Positions 5,669-7,985 of a stretch of 7,985 nt of DNA are shown one piece after another. Where the stretch lies: positions 1-7,985 of the forward strand of contig JBAZYB010000184.1 in NCBI GenBank assembly GCA_041659545.1. Reading direction: 5' to 3'. The stretch's first letter is position 1. Every line of letters starts with the position of its first letter. The position numbers and the translations under genes were made by a program. This DNA comes from Hyphomicrobium_A sp041659545 (lineage in GTDB: Bacteria; Pseudomonadota; Alphaproteobacteria; Rhizobiales; Hyphomicrobiaceae). The notes beneath the pieces are model-generated. The model did no database searches, was not told the DNA's origin, and saw nothing but the letters and a program-made list of their open reading frames with translations.

Positions 5669-5677
5669 CGGCTCATC

Positions 5678-5794
5678 TCACTGTGTGGGAGGCAATCTAC
5701 CAGACGCAAAACCTGCGACTGGCTCAGTGGCGGGGGTCGGCCACACGACCTTGATCGGACCGTGCGTTGCTGAGCTGGGGACTGGGAATTCCAT
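5678..5794 (-). CDS. 38-codon 5' part of split Ala/Lys-rich gene
   Basis: The minus strand carries an exact EcfG-type promoter (5817-5842), then AAGGAG, five bases and ATG at 5792-5794, a textbook start. Translation gives a Pro/Val/Thr-rich peptide (MEFPVPSSATHGPIKVVWPT onward) and ends at TGA 5678-5680. The same frame then continues without further stops through 5450. I do not recognise the peptide on its own. It may be the N-terminus of the downstream Ala/Lys-rich protein, broken by one nonsense change. It could also be a genuine short protein, or a leader peptide whose termination lets ribosomes restart at the TTG or ATG downstream. A longer frame upstream of the chosen ATG lies across the promoter and is discarded. 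Confidence 0.45.
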   Translation of the reverse strand: MEFPVPSSATHGPIKVVWPTPATEPVAGFASGRLPPTQ

Positions 5795-5816
5795 CGGCGC
5801 TCCTTGCGTACTGGTC

Positions 5817-5842
5817 AACGGGCTCGCGCCGAGCTTCGTTCC
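5817..5842 (-). promoter_or_regulatory. EcfG-type general stress promoter
   Basis: On the minus strand GGAAC (5838-5842) is followed by exactly 17 bases and CGTT (5817-5820), matching the EcfG consensus with no mismatch. The ATG at 5794 lies 22 bases downstream of the -10 element with AAGGAG between them, giving a very short leader of about 15 bases. Confidence 0.65.
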
Positions 5843-5982
5843 ATCATTGGTGCCGGCGTGGGTAACAAGATATGGTCGGGTGGACACTGGGCAAACAAGA
5901 TACCCGCCAGGCAGCAGTGCAAGTCGTCGGATCTTCTGCCCATCCATTCACCACGGCAGCCGAGCAGGCCCATCCTGCATTC

Positions 5983-6297
5983 CTACTCTTTTCCGGCGCC
6001 ATCAATGTCGACCTCGACAGAGCTTTGTGAAGGTCGTTCTGATCTCGTCCGTTCAAATGAAGTACGGAGTCTCGCCCGTGCATTGACCGCCGACACTGAC
6101 GCATCCAGCTCTAGCCGCCGCTGGCCAAGGCGCCTCAGCTCGGTGGTGGTTGAGATTGCGCATTCTTCTATTTGCGACCGCGTCGCGGCGTCCAGGCGCC
6201 CTGCGAGCGTTCTGTGCATTTGTTGAACCGCTTCCTCAACGATACGAAATTCATCGCCGACGCGTCGCTGCTCCACGAGCAGCGGTCCAATTTCCAT
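5983..6297 (-). CDS. Hypothetical helical protein, 104 aa
   Basis: I do not recognise the family. The product is almost entirely alpha-helical and charged (MEIGPLLVEQRRVGDEFRIV, then EEAVQQMHRTLAGRLDAATR, then a TELRRLGQRRLELDASVSAV segment) and ends in a polar, probably disordered tail with ERTRSERPSQSS. It has no signal peptide or membrane span. Heptad-like spacing of Leu/Val suggests a helical bundle or dimeric coiled coil, but this is by eye. The start is uncertain: ATG at 6307-6309 has AAGG immediately before it with no spacer, while ATG at 6295-6297 uses the same AAGGA at about 11 bases, so I choose the latter. It lies downstream of the PepSY-like gene on the same strand, separated from it by a hairpin (6343-6368), so read-through transcription is possible. 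I found no EcfG-type promoter of its own. Confidence 0.45.
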   Translation of the reverse strand: MEIGPLLVEQRRVGDEFRIVEEAVQQMHRTLAGRLDAATRSQIEECAISTTTELRRLGQRRLELDASVSAVNARARLRTSFERTRSERPSQSSVEVDIDGAGKE

Positions 6298-6342
6298 TTC
6301 AACTATCATCCTTGAGACGCAGCCCCGCAGTGCACATTGCAA

Positions 6343-6368
6343 AGCCCGGCCAACTTTGAGGCCGGGCT
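6343..6368 (-). terminator. Hairpin after the PepSY-like gene
   Basis: AGCCCGGCC and GGCCGGGCT form a perfect 9-bp stem around an 8-base loop, 42 bases after the minus-strand stop of the PepSY-like gene. On the minus strand the stem is followed by only a short T-run, so termination may be partial. Confidence 0.6.
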
Positions 6369-6409
6369 CTCTATTTCTCAGTGCTCACGTGGTGCCCCAT
6401 GCACCGGTG

Positions 6410-6841
6410 TCAGTTGGTCGCGACGTTACCTTTGACATCCACGCCGACCATCATCTTCTTGCCGTCTTTGACCGCCGAACCACGCCAACCGCCATTCTCG
6501 CCCTTCGTCAACTCGGAGATATTGACGTACCCGAGCCGCGCGAGGTGCATGCGAGCTTGCTGTTCGGTGAATAGATTGCCTCGAGCGGTTGAAGGCCCAT
6601 CACCCATCGATGCACTATCCGCGGGAGTGCGGTCAGAGGTGCCCTGCACAGTCTGGCCGGCGTCTGCGCCAGCGGCACCGCTACGGTTCGCACCTTCGGT
6701 GCGGTCGGGGGACGGATCGCCAGGCGTGCGATCCGACGTCTTACCCTGCTCTGGCGAGGTCGGCGTCTCAGCGGACGCAATCCCAATACCAGCTCCACTG
6801 ACAGCAAACACGGCAGCGGCCACTACAATAGCTTTGAACAT
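6410..6841 (-). CDS. Secreted PepSY-like domain protein
   Basis: The 143-residue product starts at ATG 6839-6841, chosen because AAAGGAG lies seven bases upstream and an export signal begins there (MFKAIVVAAAVFAVSGAGIG, cleavage likely after ASA near residue 24). A frame reading further upstream runs through the promoter and is not coding. Residues 25-90 form a low-complexity Pro/Thr/Asp/Gly-rich linker with TSDRTP occurring twice. The last 50 or so residues (EQQARMHLARLGYVNISELT, then a GGWRGSAVKDGKKMMVGVDV-type ending) resemble a PepSY-like domain: a helix that packs on a short beta-sheet built around the W-G-A-x-x-D-G-x-x-V pattern. PepSY domains bind or inhibit peptidases or partner proteins in the envelope; this protein's target is unknown. 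A near-exact EcfG-type promoter lies upstream, which suggests general-stress induction. Periplasmic location is inferred. Confidence 0.8.
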   Translation of the reverse strand: MFKAIVVAAAVFAVSGAGIGIASAETPTSPEQGKTSDRTPGDPSPDRTEGANRSGAAGADAGQTVQGTSDRTPADSASMGDGPSTARGNLFTEQQARMHLARLGYVNISELTKGENGGWRGSAVKDGKKMMVGVDVKGNVATN

Positions 6842-6888
6842 TTTATCTCTCCTTTGGGGAATTCGAGATCCGAACTCCCAACGAGGGG

Positions 6889-6913
6889 AACATTTCCGCA
6901 GCTGATAGGTTCC
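6889..6913 (-). promoter_or_regulatory. EcfG-type promoter, one mismatch
   Basis: On the minus strand GGAAC (6909-6913) is followed by 16 bases and TGTT (6889-6892), one mismatch from the EcfG -10 core CGTT. It lies about 47 bases upstream of the PepSY-like ATG and just beyond the end of the response regulator gene, so the PepSY-like gene can be transcribed independently of it. Confidence 0.55.
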
Positions 6914-6927
6914 GGCGCACATCGTCG

Positions 6928-7326
6928 CTACGCGTGAGCGTTGGCTCGGCCTCCGTTGGATTTGCCGTCGTCGAGGATCAGTCGTTCCATCGCAGCGACC
7001 AGAGCTCCGTCGGCGGCGGGCTTCGACATATAGAGCGCGCCTTCTCCTCCATCCCGAGCCAGGTCGTAGCCGCTATAGACTATGAACGGGATACCCCTTT
7101 CCCTGAGTCGCTCGTAGAGCTGTGAGCTATTACCGTCGCCCAATGCGTGGTCCAGAATCGCGCCGGAGAGCCCGTCATATTCGACAAGGATGAGAGCCTG
7201 CTTGAGCGCGTTCGTCGACGTCAACGCGGCGCCTGTTCCTTCGAACGCTAGGGTGATGTCCATGACGATCAGGGGTTCGTCCTCGATGATGAGGATCGAG
7301 CGCCCCTCCAGTGACGGGCGTGCCAT
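6928..7326 (-). CDS. Single-domain response regulator (receiver only)
   Basis: The 132-residue product is a lone CheY-like receiver domain with no output domain. Numbered from the chosen ATG (7324-7326), it shows the acidic pair E15-D16 in ILIIEDEPLIVMDI, the phosphoacceptor D59 in GAILDHALGD, S85 in the Thr/Ser switch position (IVYSGYD) and the conserved lysine K102 in YMSKPA, so all catalytic residues are present and it should accept phosphate on D59. ATG 7326 is preferred over a TTG six bases upstream because GGA lies at workable spacing. No histidine kinase or PhyR-like sigma mimic is present nearby, so its partner kinase is unknown. Single-domain receivers of this type are abundant in alphaproteobacteria and can act as phosphate sinks or in the general-stress phosphorelay, which is only inference here. 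It precedes the EcfG-promoted PepSY-like gene on the same strand. Confidence 0.9.
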   Translation of the reverse strand: MARPSLEGRSILIIEDEPLIVMDITLAFEGTGAALTSTNALKQALILVEYDGLSGAILDHALGDGNSSQLYERLRERGIPFIVYSGYDLARDGGEGALYMSKPAADGALVAAMERLILDDGKSNGGRANAHA

Positions 7327-7455
7327 TCGCAATGTCCGATGGCGCGGCTAAGCGCAAACTGCCAGAGGCAGTACGACCTTGAGCGGTCGCTTATGTCCCG
7401 AGCGTCGATCAATCCTCAAACGCGCAGCAATACTGATGACCGACCGGGGAGGCGA

Positions 7456-7478
7456 AGCCCGCTGAGCTGGAGCGGGCT
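7456..7478 (-). terminator. Hairpin without T-tract
   Basis: AGCCCGCT, seven bases and AGCGGGCT form a perfect 8-bp stem between the minus-strand membrane-protein candidate and the response regulator. Neither side carries a T-run, so it may be a weak or factor-assisted terminator, or a regulatory hairpin in the regulator's leader. Nothing else recognisable lies between 7327 and 7536. Confidence 0.4.
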
Positions 7479-7536
7479 CGGTGCTGCGTGAGTTAGTTCA
7501 AACTAGCACCGTCCTCAGCGGTCACCTAACGACTTC

Positions 7537-7806
7537 TCAAAAAGGCCTAAGGGGAGAATAAAACGCAGCCAAAATCGCTATCGAGATAGCCGTGGCGAGG
7601 ATCAGCGGTAACCATGGTTTTATGTCAAGCTCTTCGCCTGAATGTCGCTTGATTGCAGCACTGAAATGGGCTTTGGGTGTCATCAAGGCCAATGGCGCGT
7701 CGCCAAACACTTCCTTTGAACCTGCGCTCCACGGTTCTCGACATGTCGACTCCAGGATCAGCCTGCGAACGTGCTGCGTCCGAGCATCGAGCTGGGCAAA
7801 ATCCAT
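7537..7806 (-). CDS. Hypothetical small membrane protein
   Basis: I do not recognise this family. Starting at ATG 7804-7806 it encodes 89 residues. The first 60 or so are soluble and mixed in charge (MDFAQLDARTQHVRRLILES onward). Near residues 68-84 a single hydrophobic segment (WLPLILATAISIAILAAF) forms a likely transmembrane helix, followed by a short tail ending SPLRPF. A shorter start at ATG 7681-7683 would give 48 residues and still include the helix. Neither start has a good Shine-Dalgarno, so the gene call is weak. The membrane helix is the main support. The frame continues upstream to 7944 without a better start. An opposing open frame on the plus strand overlaps part of it, so one of the two is probably a shadow. 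Confidence 0.4.
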   Translation of the reverse strand: MDFAQLDARTQHVRRLILESTCREPWSAGSKEVFGDAPLALMTPKAHFSAAIKRHSGEELDIKPWLPLILATAISIAILAAFYSPLRPF

Positions 7807-7902
7807 CGACTGAAAATAGCAGCCACAGAGCCAGCGCCACGTCCCCTTGCGCGACCCCGCTACGGGCACGGCCCCCACACCTATCCCGGCCGCCGAACAG
7901 GC

Positions 7903-7985
7903 ATGAGCCCGATCGAGGCGGCGGCCGTGGCCATCGACATCCACAACGAGGCGTCGGCATGGAACAAGGCGCTGCTCGACAACTC
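7903..7985 (+). CDS. Partial CDS, 5' end of an unknown gene
   Basis: The frame starts at ATG 7903 and runs off the window, reading MSPIEAAAVAIDIHNEASAW and then NKALLDN. It looks coding: balanced residues, an amphipathic helical pattern and high third-position GC. The same frame is open back to about 7720, and the residues just before the ATG (YGHGPHTYPGRRTG) also look protein-like, so the real start may lie upstream or the gene may be 5'-truncated. GC rises visibly from about 7840. No ribosome binding site is convincing before the ATG. I cannot assign a family from this fragment. Confidence 0.45.
   Translation, partial: MSPIEAAAVAIDIHNEASAWNKALLDN

Noticed and set aside
4882..5754. 290-codon plus-strand open frame
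   Set aside because: Longest frame in the window but it overlaps the His-rich gene and its strong terminator, and the translation is Arg/Ser/Pro-rich with no domain.
5685..6226. Overlapping plus-strand frames of 133 and 140 codons
   Set aside because: Antisense to the EcfG-promoted split gene and the 104-residue helical gene; no motifs and no start signals.

Overview
The window looks like accessory chromosomal DNA from an alphaproteobacterium, most likely Hyphomicrobiales (Bradyrhizobium- or Mesorhizobium-like). This rests on moderately high GC, two exact and one near-exact promoter matching the alphaproteobacterial general-stress sigma factor EcfG (GGAAC, 16 or 17 bases, CGTT), and small secreted PRC-barrel, PepSY-like and His-rich proteins of a kind common in that order. 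No gene is diagnostic of a genus, so this is inference.

Left part (about 1-3900) is a gene graveyard. In order: the first codons of a type I restriction methylase (hsdM-like, minus); a 3'-end fragment resembling tRNA-Gln, abutting what may be the frameshifted tail of a tRNA-targeting integrase (minus), i.e. a possible island attachment site; about 570 bases with nothing recognisable; a frameshifted LuxR-type regulator C-terminus (minus); an IS3-family orfA stub (minus); a CysB-like LysR C-terminus (minus); a frameshifted, N-terminally truncated endonuclease/exonuclease/phosphatase-fold enzyme (minus); and a nitroreductase (plus) that loses homology after about 45 residues, where a hairpin-rich stretch begins. 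Every recognised family here is broken, so repeated insertion and deletion, or an error-rich assembly, shaped this part.

Right part (about 3900-7330) is better preserved and looks functional. It holds a GTG-started 66-residue protein (minus), then a plus-strand pair: a secreted PRC-barrel protein and a secreted His-rich protein, preceded by an exact EcfG-type promoter and closed by a strong intrinsic terminator. Next, on the minus strand, are a small Ala/Lys/Arg-rich protein split by an in-frame TGA behind a second exact EcfG-type promoter, a helical 104-residue protein, a secreted PepSY-like protein behind a near-exact EcfG-type promoter, and a single-domain response regulator. The shared promoter type suggests a small cluster under general stress control, with envelope or periplasmic products; the orphan receiver protein may be a partner, but that is speculation.

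Right edge (7330-7985): a possible single-membrane-span protein (minus) and the start of a plus-strand gene that runs off the window.
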